Below, one piece after another: positions 43,756 to 52,911 of a DNA stretch of 64,000 bases (position 1 is its first letter; every line of letters begins with the position of its first letter). Position numbers and translations under genes: made by a program. The stretch is from Natronohydrobacter sp. Its GTDB lineage: Bacteria; Pseudomonadota; Alphaproteobacteria; Rhodobacterales; Rhodobacteraceae. The stretch is from contig JAFIEM010000004.1 in NCBI GenBank assembly GCA_020832555.1, forward strand, positions 18,845 through 82,844, given 5' to 3'. The notes beneath the pieces are model-generated. The model was not told where the DNA came from, ran no database searches, and saw only the letters and a program-made list of their open reading frames with translations.

Positions 43756-44715
43756 ATGAACTATCTCGAATTCGAAAAGCCTCTGGCCGAGATCGAAGGC
43801 AAGGCGGCAGAGTTGCGCGCGATGGGCGCAGCAAATCCGGATATGGATGTCGAAAAGGAAGCTGCGGCGCTGGATGCGAAAGCGCAGAAAATGTTGGTGG
43901 ATCTGTATCGCAATCTGACCCCGTGGCGGAAATGTCAGGTCGCCCGCCATCCCGACCGCCCGCATTGCCGCGACTACATCACGGCGCTGTTCGACGAATT
44001 CACCCCGCTGGCAGGCGATCGTGGCTTTGCCGAAGATGAAGCGGTGATCGGCGGGTTGGGGCGGCTGCGGGATCGTCCTGTCATGGTGATAGGGCAGGAA
44101 AAGGGCCATGACACGCAATCGCGCCTGCGGCGCAATTTCGGCATGGCGCGGCCCGAAGGGTATCGCAAGGCGATTCGCCTGATGGAGATGGCCGACCGCT
44201 TCCGCCTGCCAGTGATCACGCTTGTCGACACACCCGGCGCCTATCCGGGCAAGGGTGCAGAAGAGCGCGGGCAGGCCGAGGCCATCGCGCGCTGCACCCA
44301 GAAATGCCTGTCGCTGGGTGTGCCGCTGCTGTCGGTGATCATCGGCGAGGGCGGTTCGGGTGGTGCGGTGGCCTTTGCGACGGCGAACCGTATCGCGATG
44401 CTGGAACATTCGGTCTATTCGGTGATCTCGCCCGAGGGCTGCGCCTCGATCCTGTGGAAAGACTCCGAGAAGATGCGTGAAGCCGCAGAGGCATTGCGCC
44501 TAACAGCGCAGGATCTCAAGAAACTGGAAGTGATCGACCGTATCATCCCTGAACCATTGGGCGGTGCGCAGCGTGACCCGGCTGTGATGATCAAGGCGGT
44601 CGGTGCGGCGTTGGGTGCGATGCTGGCGGAACTGGACGGCAAGAGCCCGGATGCGTTGCGCAAGGCGCGACGCCAGAAATTCCTTGATATAGGCTCCAAG
44701 GGGCTTGCGGCCTGA
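43756..44715 (+). CDS. accA: Acetyl-CoA carboxylase carboxyltransferase subunit alpha
   Basis: AccA pairs with AccD to transfer the carboxyl group from biotin to acetyl-CoA, the first step of fatty acid synthesis. The 319-residue protein starts '[16 protein letters not shown]', with GAGGGAGCG upstream, and shows 'DRPHCRDYI', '[16 protein letters not shown]' and '[14 protein letters not shown]', typical of the family. The start in the ORF track is 19 codons too early. Confidence 0.97.
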   Translation: MNYLEFEKPLAEIEGKAAELRAMGAANPDMDVEKEAAALDAKAQKMLVDLYRNLTPWRKCQVARHPDRPHCRDYITALFDEFTPLAGDRGFAEDEAVIGGLGRLRDRPVMVIGQEKGHDTQSRLRRNFGMARPEGYRKAIRLMEMADRFRLPVITLVDTPGAYPGKGAEERGQAEAIARCTQKCLSLGVPLLSVIIGEGGSGGAVAFATANRIAMLEHSVYSVISPEGCASILWKDSEKMREAAEALRLTAQDLKKLEVIDRIIPEPLGGAQRDPAVMIKAVGAALGAMLAELDGKSPDALRKARRQKFLDIGSKGLAA

Positions 44716-44935
44716 ACAGCGCCAGTCGGGTGGCAAGGGCGGTGCAAACCTGGGGTTGCACATCTGAATGCCTTTGTGCCGCCGGGCCTGACACATCGCC
44801 TTCGGCTATTTGTGCGAGTCCAAACCCGAGGGCGCCTTGCTCAAGCCTGGCTGACTGGGATTTCAGTGCCGTCCCGCTCGCGACCAAGCGAGTGAATACC
44901 GGAGTCAATGCATGGCCTTTGGATTTGCATGTCGG

Positions 44936-46024
44936 TCATGTTGCCTGCAACAGCTTCTCTTTCAACGGCCTTTCTTGCTCAATCGCTGCAAGCAAGTCTG
45001 CACAAATCGCCCAGGTCGGTCTGTCCGCAGACAGAATGATCGCGTCAAAATCCGGGCGTTGTTCACGGGCATTGCGGCGGAGGGCTGCGTTAAATCCGCT
45101 GGAGCCAGGCTTGTGGCCAATCGAATTGCGCGCGGCCAGTCGGTCCGCGATCACATGGTCCGGCGCAGACAGGTGAAACACCTGTCGGAAAACATCGCGA
45201 TATGGTGACACGGTCGCCCCGAACCCGCCGATGACAAAGACAGCAGCCCTCTGTCTGCGCGCAGCGGTGAAGCATGCGCGCGCCCGCGTCTCTGGCCAAA
45301 ACCAACGGATATCCGCTTCACCCTGAGGGAAGGCGCGCAGCAGGTCATATCTGACATCGCTGAACCGCCGCCCAAGGCAGAAACTGGCAATCTCGGTATC
45401 AGCGTCAATGATCGCATAGCCCATAGCCTGCAGAAAATGCCCGAGGGTGGATTTGCCAGTGCCGTTATTGCCACAGACAAGGTAGAGCCCCGCAGGCAGC
45501 GTCGTGCGAGGCTTTCGCAGCATCTGAAGACCCGCGCGGGCCATATGTTTGCGCAGTCTGTCAGCCTGCATCCCGAGAAATGCCTGTGCCGCGTCATGCT
45601 GTCCGCACAGGCGCAGGCAGGCCAGTCGGCGCAGGATTGCATAGGGCCCCTGAACCCTGTGCTGGTCAAGCAGGATTTCCCAAGCCTGTTCTGCGAAAGG
45701 GTAGTCTTTGGCCAGCATGGCGATTTCCGCCTGTATGCGTCGTAGCGCCAGGTCTTCCGGCCAACGTTCAAGCGCATCCTGCAACTGGCGCAGCGCGTCG
45801 GAATAGGCTCGACAGCGCATCTGCATCTGTGCCTGCGTAAGTGCCGTGGCCGGATCGGGCGCAATCGCCATCATGCGGCCCAGATACACTATTGCTGCGC
45901 GATAATCGCCGCGCTTGATACGCCCCCTTAGGGCCTTGTCCAGCCCCGGTTGATCCATCAGCGCCGCCTGGGTGCGGTGCCATGTCAGATCACGCTCCGG
46001 CAAGGGTCTGGCCTGATCCGGCAT
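44936..46024 (-). CDS. TPR-like protein with P-loop kinase-type domain
   Basis: The 362-residue protein has an N-terminal helical TPR-like half (about 25-175) and a C-terminal P-loop domain with Walker A 'CGNNGTGKSTLGHF' (about 185-198), an acidic 'IIDADTEIASF', and a lid-like 'DRLAARNSIGHKPGSSG'. This resembles small-molecule kinases (adenylylsulfate/shikimate kinase group), but I cannot assign a substrate. AAGGGGCAG precedes the ATG. It is divergent from a sulfotransferase gene with 143 bp between, so a shared role in sulfated glycan synthesis is possible but unproven. Confidence 0.75.
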   Translation of the reverse strand: MPDQARPLPERDLTWHRTQAALMDQPGLDKALRGRIKRGDYRAAIVYLGRMMAIAPDPATALTQAQMQMRCRAYSDALRQLQDALERWPEDLALRRIQAEIAMLAKDYPFAEQAWEILLDQHRVQGPYAILRRLACLRLCGQHDAAQAFLGMQADRLRKHMARAGLQMLRKPRTTLPAGLYLVCGNNGTGKSTLGHFLQAMGYAIIDADTEIASFCLGRRFSDVRYDLLRAFPQGEADIRWFWPETRARACFTAARRQRAAVFVIGGFGATVSPYRDVFRQVFHLSAPDHVIADRLAARNSIGHKPGSSGFNAALRRNAREQRPDFDAIILSADRPTWAICADLLAAIEQERPLKEKLLQAT

Positions 46025-46167
46025 CCATCTGCCCCTTCGTTTCCTTGTGTCACCCTAGTCCGGACAGATTGCCAAATCGCTAATGTGTCCTGACCGCCGC
46101 GATAAACCCCGCGTTAATCAAACTGCGCGACAAGAAGGACAGTTCAGCAGGCACAAGGTGCGGGGCA

Positions 46168-46857
46168 ATGTCAGATTTCGAGCATCCTGAAGAAGGCTAT
46201 GTTTTCATCGTGACCTATGGGCGTTCGGGCTCGACGCTGCTGCAGAATCTGCTGAACGCGATTCCCGGTTATCAGATTCGCGGCGAGAACAACAATGCGC
46301 TGTACGGTCTGTTCAAGAGTTGGCGGGACATCGTGACCAGCCCCGATATCGCGCGGATGCAGCGCGAGGGGCTTGTGTCGGACGCCACACATCCGTGGTT
46401 CGGGGCCGAGGAAATTGACGCCAACGCCTATCGTGCCGCTCTATGCGGGGTGTTTTCGCGCCTGATTCTGCGCCCTGCTGTCGGCATTCGGGTCAGCGGG
46501 TTCAAGGAAATCCGCACGATCGCCGATCCTGACCTGTTCGCGGCCTATCTTGAATTCATCCAGAATGGCTTTCCCAAAGCGCGGATAGTGTTCAACACAC
46601 GCAATCCTGACGCTGTGTGCCGGTCATCCTGGTGGCGCAAGCACGACCCGCATCAGGTGAAGGCGATGATCCGCTCTGCCGAATCGGTCTTTCAAACCCA
46701 TGTTGAAACGCATCCAGATCGCGCGGTGTTGCTGCACCATGACAACTATGTGGCCGATCACGCCGCGCTAGAGCCGCTCTTCACCTTGCTGAGCGCACGA
46801 CCCCGGACAGAGGCCTTGCACCGGGTGATGCAGACAAGGCTGACCCACGCGACATGA
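46168..46857 (+). CDS. Sulfotransferase family protein
   Basis: The 229-residue protein carries the two PAPS-binding elements of sulfotransferases: the 5'-phosphosulfate loop 'VTYGRSGSTLLQNLL' (about 15-29) and the 3'-phosphate site 'IVFNTRNPDAVCRSSWW' (about 143-159). No transmembrane segment or signal peptide is seen, so it acts in the cytoplasm, on a sugar, lipid or protein acceptor. The next gene, a large glycosyltransferase, begins 31 bp downstream and is probably co-transcribed, which favours a glycan acceptor. Confidence 0.88.
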   Translation: MSDFEHPEEGYVFIVTYGRSGSTLLQNLLNAIPGYQIRGENNNALYGLFKSWRDIVTSPDIARMQREGLVSDATHPWFGAEEIDANAYRAALCGVFSRLILRPAVGIRVSGFKEIRTIADPDLFAAYLEFIQNGFPKARIVFNTRNPDAVCRSSWWRKHDPHQVKAMIRSAESVFQTHVETHPDRAVLLHHDNYVADHAALEPLFTLLSARPRTEALHRVMQTRLTHAT

Positions 46858-46888
46858 CGCAATCTTCCTGCAGAAAGGTACAGCAAAT

Positions 46889-49800
46889 ATGCCGATGACC
46901 CCAAGCCCGGAGTGTCCACCTGAATTGCGCGCAGAGGCAGGCGCGCTGTCAGTCCCGGCGCCTTCGACACTCTTGCTGGAGATTGATCTGCGCGCGCAAT
47001 CCATCGTCAATCTGGATTTCCGAAATCACGCGCAGGATATGATCCCGCTGCACCTGTCCTTGCGTCGCGAAACTGGCCGGATTGTCGCGAATCGCTGGTG
47101 TGACAAAGGGTGGCGGCGCGAGGTGAGCTTCCATGCACCGCTGCGACACGGGACTCACATCCTGCAACTTGTGTTTCGCAGGGGGCTTGGGCGCGGCATC
47201 TGTGTTGATCTGTCGCTCGACGGTTCTGCGCTGGGGTCTCTCGATGCACTCCCGCGACGTGATCCAGAAGGCCGTCTTGGTCTGCGACGTGGCTTTCCTG
47301 ACCTTGGGACGATCGGTGCGATCACCTGGCCTGAGGGTGTGCGCGCTGTGCGGGTGCTACACGCCATCGGGGCAGGGGTCTTGCATCTGACGCCGCGGCT
47401 GGAAGTCGTGATGCAGGATGCGGGCATAGAGGCAATGCTCGATTCCGCCGGTGACATGCCCGCGCGTCCGTTCATTCCATTACAGTCCGAATCTGGTAGC
47501 CATAGCGCCGCGCTTGTGCCGGGTTGGGTCTGGCAGGGGCGCGAGGGGTCGGATGTGATGCTTCTTGCGCGTGACCGGACAGGCCAGGTGATCGCGCGCC
47601 ACAAACTGACCAAGGCGCAGATTCTGGGGCTGCTGGAACGGCCAGAAGTGCTCTGGCAAATCCGCCATGACACAGTGGCGCGATTGCAGATGCTGGAGCA
47701 TGTGCATTTCGCGGATCTGTGGTCCAGCCTTCCGCCTGCGGCGCGTATGTTGCTGGCGCGTGAGGCTCAACGCCACCCCGCAGCCGGTTTTTCGCCCCCG
47801 CAAGAAATTGCCCCGCCTGATCTCACCCAACATATGCGAACCCCCGCCGCCGCGGCTTGCGATGCGTTCCATCGCAGCCGGGTTTCGCTGCGCTCTCCTG
47901 ATCCTGTAGAGAAGCTTCGGTCTCTGGTTCATGCTGATCGCCTTGATCCCGAGCAGATACGCCAGCTTGGGTTGCTGCTGACGGAATGGTTTTGCCTGTA
48001 TGGTGATCCAAATGATCTGGCGAAAGCCATGCGTGATCTGGGCGTTCAGGACTGGGCGGATATTCAGGAACCCTGGGGACGGGTCGCGGCTTTGCCATTG
48101 CTCTGGGCCGCCGGTGACTGGAAGACCTGTCAGCACATCCTGAAAACAAGTTGCGCCCAACGACCCGGTTGGGTCGTTACGCCGGCGCTGGGCTGGCTTG
48201 CATCTGCTCTGGCCAGAGACATGCCAGACCTCTCGGGTAACCGGCCCGACTTGGCGCAGCGCGTTGCCATGTCGCTCGCGCTCCTCGAACTGATCGCTGC
48301 GCTAGCCCCGGCCTATATGGCGCAAATGAGCTGCCAGCGCCTGATTTCCGGCGTGCTGGAATTGCTCGCGGCACGTCACACAATGCCGGATTGGTGCCAG
48401 TCGCGTTTCGTCGAACTTGCCCTGCAAGCCTATGGGCTGAACATGAATTTCTGGCGGCGGAACCCCGAAAGATTGCCTGCGTCCCTGTTGCCCTGGCGCA
48501 CTGCCTTTGCCGGGCTGCATGCGGCGGCAATGGCCGGGGACTGGCAAGCACTGGGTCGCAGAGCCCGGCCGTTTCTGACCAGACCCATTGCCGGAAGCGA
48601 GACCTTGCGCCGACTCGCGCTTTCGTCAGAGGCGCTTGTCTGCGATGAGACGGGTCTGCCCATGATGCACGTCTTGAGCAGTGTCGCTGCACCGGCGCAG
48701 ACCGAGGAAGCTGCGCTGCGCTGGCTGGCATTTCCGCGAAGCGACGCGACCAAGGCGGCGCTTCCGCTCGACAACGAAGTTCCGGTACATCGCGCGGCCT
48801 GTGCAGCACTTGTCGCGGCAACGCCTGATGTGGGTCGTCCGGCCATGTCGCATGCGCAGCGCCATCTGGGCCACCATGTGCAGGCCGTGCTCAAAGTGCT
48901 GCGTACAGGAAGCCCCCTCGCGCGCGCGCAGTTGCTGGAGGCTGTGACCGCCACGCGCAGCCTGATCCGACCGGAAGCCGGGTTTCTGGGCGTCGCGGGC
49001 TTGCTGGCTCTGGCCGAGGCTCTGACCCGCAATGGCTATCCCATAGCCGCGCGCACCTGTATCAGCTTCGTGACCGAAGCCGCGCAGCGCCTCGCCCCGG
49101 AGCGAATTCTGTCATATCCTGCTGTCCAGCTCGCTCTTGCCCGTTTCGACGCCGCGAGCCCCGACCCGGCTTTGCGGGCTGCGCTGCGAGCGTGCCTGCC
49201 ACATGACACGCAGATGCAACCCGGCCCTGCCGAGGACCCGCAAGCATCGGCGCTGCGCATGGCGTCCAACCCTTTCGCGGATACAGTCGTGGCGTTGATT
49301 TCCTGCCATGCCAATCTGGCGACGCGCGTGCCGGAGATACAGGCGGCATGGGGGGGGCGGCTCGCGGAATGGGGGATTCCGCTGATCGTGGTGACTGGGC
49401 GCGCAGCAGGGCAGATAGCAGGCGTCGGGCCGCGCTTCGATGGGTGGCATCTGCAACTTGATGCTCCCGATGATTACGAAGGTCTGCCGCAGAAAATTCT
49501 TGCACTGTCCGAATGGGCGCTGGCGCAGACCGGGTTTTCGCGCATCTACAAGATTGATGATGATTGCTTTCTGAATGTGGAGGCGTTTTTTTCCGATCCC
49601 AGCTATCTGACATTTCCCTATTACGGGCGGCCTTTGCGCCGTGCCCCCGGCGACATGGACCGCGCCTGGCATATCGGCCGCGCACAAACACCGCGTGGGC
49701 GGCATGAACTGGACAAATCACCAGAACCTTCGCGCTATGCTGATGGCGGGTCGGGATATGTCCTTAACCGTCAGGCGCTTGCCGCGCTGTGTGCCGCGCG

Positions 49801-51181
49801 GGAAACACCGCAGGGGCGGGCACTGGAACAGGTGTCCTTCATGGAGGACAAGCTTGTGGGCGATCTGCTGGCTCAATCGGGGATCGAGGTAGCGGGGCAA
49901 AATTACGATATCGCGATCTTTCGCAAATCCGCGCCCGGACTGCCCCCATTGCCACAGTATCATTCCGGTTTCCTGCCCTTCGCAGGCGCTCAGGTGAAGC
50001 TGGCGCATCTCGATTCCGGGGGGGCACCGCAAGACGTGAGCGATGCTTTGGCTTCGCCCTGGCCCAAGCCGATGAGGATCTGGCCGTGTCACCGTCCGGC
50101 AGGATTGGGATGGGCGCAGCATGGGCTGTCGCTGGTCAGTCCGCCGGAGCGGCTTGAGCAGGCGAAATCCGCCGAAGTTGCGGTGGTCTCGGTCATGCGC
50201 AACGAGCGCTTTCTCCTGGATCATTTCCTCGCGCATTACCGCCTTCTGGGCGTCCGTGCCTTTCTGATTGTGGATAATGGTTCCGATGACGGGACATTGG
50301 AGCATCTTGTCGCGCAACCTGATGTCTCGGTCTTCACGACGGATACACCCTATCGTCAGGCGGCCTATGGTGTGATGTGGCAGGAAGCGCTGATGGCGCA
50401 TTTCCGTCTGGGCCGCTGGTCGCTGGTCGCCGATGCGGATGAACTGGCCTTCTGGACGATGCCGGATATCGCAGGTCATGTGCAGGCCGACTTGCCGCTG
50501 TTGCTGCGCGGCGACGATTTCCAGACCTGTGAGGCCGTGCGCCTGCTGATGTTCGACCTTTATCCGAAGGGTCCGCTATCGGCCGCGCAGTTCCAGCAGT
50601 CGCCCTTCATTGAGGCCAGCCATGTCGAGCGCGAACCGTTCAGCATGGAATGGCAGGGGCGTGGCCCGTGGTCGAACTGCAAGACCCTGACCAGTGCCTT
50701 GCGCCATCGTCTTTTGGCAGAAGCTGGCGCGCCTGCGCGCGCCAATCTGTTCGTGGCCCAGAAATACGCCCTGTTGCGCTATCACCCTTTCATGCAGGTT
50801 TCGACTGGGCTGCACTACATTTCCGGGGCCAAAGTCGCGGGGCGGGATCTGGCTTTTGGACATTTCAAGTATCATGCGGAATTCCATGCCAAGGCCCGGC
50901 GCGAAGCTGCGCGGGGGCAGCATTTCAACAATGCCGAGGAATACCGGAACTATCTGGCCTTGCAGGCCGAGGGGCGCGATGTGCTCTACCGACCCGGAGT
51001 GTCAGTGCCCTTGGCCGCCTGTCCACAATTGCGCCGGATATGCAGCCTGCCCGAAGCGCCGGATTTCGCAACGCTGCGCACGGGTATCCCGCAGGTGATC
51101 GTCCGGCGTATTCCGCGCCGCTCTGGCTTTCCGGTGTCGGGTATCCGACCTTCGCCGGGCGTCGAAATCAGGGTATCGTGA
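46889..51181 (+). CDS. Multi-domain glycosyltransferase with galectin-like N-terminal domain
   Basis: The 1430-residue protein shows four regions. (1) About 25-160: a galectin-like beta domain with 'LHLSLRRETGRIVANRWCDK' followed by 'GWRREV', giving H55, R59, N68, W75 and E78 at the spacing of the galectin sugar site (V-x-N-x6-W-x2-E). (2) About 240-790: a helical, repeat-like region with no recognised family. (3) About 795-1045: a GT31-like galactosyltransferase domain with 'YKIDDDCFLN' (DxD), 'YADGGSGYVLNRQAL' and 'MEDKLVGDLLAQSGI'. (4) About 1095-1400: a GT92/GT2-like domain with 'VSVMRNERFLLDHFLAHY', 'VDNGSDDGT' and 'ADADEL'. No signal peptide or membrane helix. It likely builds a surface glycan in the cytoplasm; acceptor and linkage are unknown. 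Confidence 0.75.
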   Translation: MPMTPSPECPPELRAEAGALSVPAPSTLLLEIDLRAQSIVNLDFRNHAQDMIPLHLSLRRETGRIVANRWCDKGWRREVSFHAPLRHGTHILQLVFRRGLGRGICVDLSLDGSALGSLDALPRRDPEGRLGLRRGFPDLGTIGAITWPEGVRAVRVLHAIGAGVLHLTPRLEVVMQDAGIEAMLDSAGDMPARPFIPLQSESGSHSAALVPGWVWQGREGSDVMLLARDRTGQVIARHKLTKAQILGLLERPEVLWQIRHDTVARLQMLEHVHFADLWSSLPPAARMLLAREAQRHPAAGFSPPQEIAPPDLTQHMRTPAAAACDAFHRSRVSLRSPDPVEKLRSLVHADRLDPEQIRQLGLLLTEWFCLYGDPNDLAKAMRDLGVQDWADIQEPWGRVAALPLLWAAGDWKTCQHILKTSCAQRPGWVVTPALGWLASALARDMPDLSGNRPDLAQRVAMSLALLELIAALAPAYMAQMSCQRLISGVLELLAARHTMPDWCQSRFVELALQAYGLNMNFWRRNPERLPASLLPWRTAFAGLHAAAMAGDWQALGRRARPFLTRPIAGSETLRRLALSSEALVCDETGLPMMHVLSSVAAPAQTEEAALRWLAFPRSDATKAALPLDNEVPVHRAACAALVAATPDVGRPAMSHAQRHLGHHVQAVLKVLRTGSPLARAQLLEAVTATRSLIRPEAGFLGVAGLLALAEALTRNGYPIAARTCISFVTEAAQRLAPERILSYPAVQLALARFDAASPDPALRAALRACLPHDTQMQPGPAEDPQASALRMASNPFADTVVALISCHANLATRVPEIQAAWGGRLAEWGIPLIVVTGRAAGQIAGVGPRFDGWHLQLDAPDDYEGLPQKILALSEWALAQTGFSRIYKIDDDCFLNVEAFFSDPSYLTFPYYGRPLRRAPGDMDRAWHIGRAQTPRGRHELDKSPEPSRYADGGSGYVLNRQALAALCAARETPQGRALEQVSFMEDKLVGDLLAQSGIEVAGQNYDIAIFRKSAPGLPPLPQYHSGFLPFAGAQVKLAHLDSGGAPQDVSDALASPWPKPMRIWPCHRPAGLGWAQHGLSLVSPPERLEQAKSAEVAVVSVMRNERFLLDHFLAHYRLLGVRAFLIVDNGSDDGTLEHLVAQPDVSVFTTDTPYRQAAYGVMWQEALMAHFRLGRWSLVADADELAFWTMPDIAGHVQADLPLLLRGDDFQTCEAVRLLMFDLYPKGPLSAAQFQQSPFIEASHVEREPFSMEWQGRGPWSNCKTLTSALRHRLLAEAGAPARANLFVAQKYALLRYHPFMQVSTGLHYISGAKVAGRDLAFGHFKYHAEFHAKARREAARGQHFNNAEEYRNYLALQAEGRDVLYRPGVSVPLAACPQLRRICSLPEAPDFATLRTGIPQVIVRRIPRRSGFPVSGIRPSPGVEIRVS

Positions 51182-52199
51182 GGCGAAAGCCTTCGGGGAT
51201 TGTGTCCTGCCCGTCCAACACCAAATCGGTCATGATCGCAGCCAGGGCAGGGGCCATGGCAAAGCCGATCTTGAAACCGCCATTGAAGACATATTGCCCT
51301 GCGCGCCCCGGCCAGGCGCCCATCAGCGGCGCGCGGCTCTTTGCGCGTGGCCGGACCCCGGCCCAGCGGTGGATCTCAGGTGCGTCATGCAGTGCGGGAC
51401 AGAGCATCCGGGCTTGCGCGACCAGAGCATCGCAGGCCGAGTCCGTACTGGACGGGTCATCGAATGCGCGCTCGGTCGTCGATCCGATGGCTACGGTCCC
51501 GTCGGCATGGGGCACGATATGCAACCCGTCGGCGAATATCTGCGGCGCATCCGGGCAGGACAAGGCAAGGGCGACCGACTGGCCCTTGACGCCCGCACCG
51601 ATATCCACGCCCAGATCACGCGACAGATCCAGCAAGCCCTCATAACCTGTGGCCCAGATGACTGTGCCATCGGGGGGTGTTTCGCCGCTCTCCACTTCCA
51701 CGCCCAGATTTTGCAGCGCACTCACCAGCGCCGCGCCTGCCTTGCGCGGGTGTAGCCGCGCGCTGAGCGTGTCATGCACCACCCAGCCCGAGGGGGTATT
51801 CAGCGGCAGCCCTGGCGCATCTGTCGCGCGCAAGACCCGCCATTCGGCGAAACCCTGCCACAAATCGCGCGCCTGCGCGGCGCGGGCATGGGCCAGATCC
51901 AGCTTGTCTGCCGGAACCGGCTGCACACGTCCAGGGCGTGCATAGCCGGGGTCACGACCGGAACGCGCGGTCACCCCGGCCCAGAACGCATCGGCCATGC
52001 GCAGCGCCTCGAACTGAAACGCTTTCTTGGTATTCCAGTTTTCCGGCACATGCGGGGCCAGAGCCCCCACAAGCCCCCCGCTCGACCCGGCGCAGGGCGC
52101 GCGTTTCTCGATCACCCGTACGCGCGCTCCGCGCTGCGCGCAGCTATAGGCCAGCGCAAGCCCGAAGATGCCTGCGCCCATGATCGTCAGATCGGCCAT
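51168..52199 (-). CDS. FAD-dependent oxidoreductase (MnmC2-like, DAO family)
   Basis: The 343-residue protein starts with the dinucleotide-binding 'IMGAGIFGLALAYSCAQRG' and belongs to the DAO family. It lies head-to-head with mnmD, and in enterobacteria the two activities are fused in MnmC, where the oxidoreductase domain converts cmnm5U34 to nm5U34 of tRNA. That makes an MnmC2 role likely but not certain; a glycine/amino-acid oxidase is the alternative. The ATG at 52199 has AGGGGAA at good spacing; the track's longer start overlaps mnmD. It converges with the glycosyltransferase gene, overlapping by 14 bp. Confidence 0.75.
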   Translation of the reverse strand: MADLTIMGAGIFGLALAYSCAQRGARVRVIEKRAPCAGSSGGLVGALAPHVPENWNTKKAFQFEALRMADAFWAGVTARSGRDPGYARPGRVQPVPADKLDLAHARAAQARDLWQGFAEWRVLRATDAPGLPLNTPSGWVVHDTLSARLHPRKAGAALVSALQNLGVEVESGETPPDGTVIWATGYEGLLDLSRDLGVDIGAGVKGQSVALALSCPDAPQIFADGLHIVPHADGTVAIGSTTERAFDDPSSTDSACDALVAQARMLCPALHDAPEIHRWAGVRPRAKSRAPLMGAWPGRAGQYVFNGGFKIGFAMAPALAAIMTDLVLDGQDTIPEGFRLTIP

Positions 52200-52257
52200 T
52201 GTCATTTCCCCTGCGCCAAGACACAACTGCTGAACATGTGACATAAAGCAGAGCACG

Positions 52258-52911
52258 ATGCAGGACCAGCTTGCAGAATTGGCGTGGCGGGACGGCGGTA
52301 TCCCGGTTTCAACCCGATTCGACGACCCATATTTTTCACTGCAAAGCGGTCTGGAGGAGACGCGCCATGTGTTTTTGCGCGGCAATGGTCTGCCAGAGCG
52401 GGCGCGTCCGGGCTTCCGGATCGCCGAGCTTGGCTTCGGCACCGGACTGAACCTGCTTGCAACCGCGGCTGCTGTGACCAAGGGGCCGGTGCATTATACC
52501 AGTTTCGAAGCCTTTCCCATGGCGTCTGAGGACATGGCGCGCGCGCTTGCGGCCTTTCCCGAACTCGATGCCTCTGCCCTGATCGCTGCCTGGGCGCGGG
52601 GCGCGCGGCACTTCACGCTTGGGGCGCTGGAGGTCGAGATCATTGTCGGAGACGCGCGCCATACCTTGCCGGAGTGGCCGTTCAGGGCAGATGCCTGGTA
52701 TCTCGACGGCTTTTCGCCAGCGAAAAACCCGGAGCTCTGGTCAGAACCGCTGATGACGCAGGTGGCCACCCATACTGCGCCGGGGGGAACATTCGCGACC
52801 TACACGGCGGCCGGCCATGTTCGTCGGGCTTTGTCGCAGGCAGGTTTCACCGTGACGCGCAGCCCCGGTTACGGGCGAAAGCGGCATATGAGCCAAGGGG
52901 TCATGGCATGA
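52258..52911 (+). CDS. mnmD: tRNA 5-(aminomethyl)-2-thiouridine methyltransferase MnmD
   Basis: MnmD makes mnm5(s2)U34 in tRNA using S-adenosylmethionine. The 217-residue protein has 'AELGFGTGLNLLA' (SAM binding) and 'WYLDGFSPAKNPELW', the family signature. It corresponds to the methyltransferase half of MnmC, without the fused oxidase. The oxidase-like gene is divergent, 58 bp away. Its stop overlaps the next start (ATGA). Confidence 0.92.
   Translation: MQDQLAELAWRDGGIPVSTRFDDPYFSLQSGLEETRHVFLRGNGLPERARPGFRIAELGFGTGLNLLATAAAVTKGPVHYTSFEAFPMASEDMARALAAFPELDASALIAAWARGARHFTLGALEVEIIVGDARHTLPEWPFRADAWYLDGFSPAKNPELWSEPLMTQVATHTAPGGTFATYTAAGHVRRALSQAGFTVTRSPGYGRKRHMSQGVMA

Noticed and set aside
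44730-45176. 148-aa plus-strand ORF after accA
   Set aside because: Most of it is the shadow of the TPR/P-loop gene; the 220-bp gap itself shows no coding signal.
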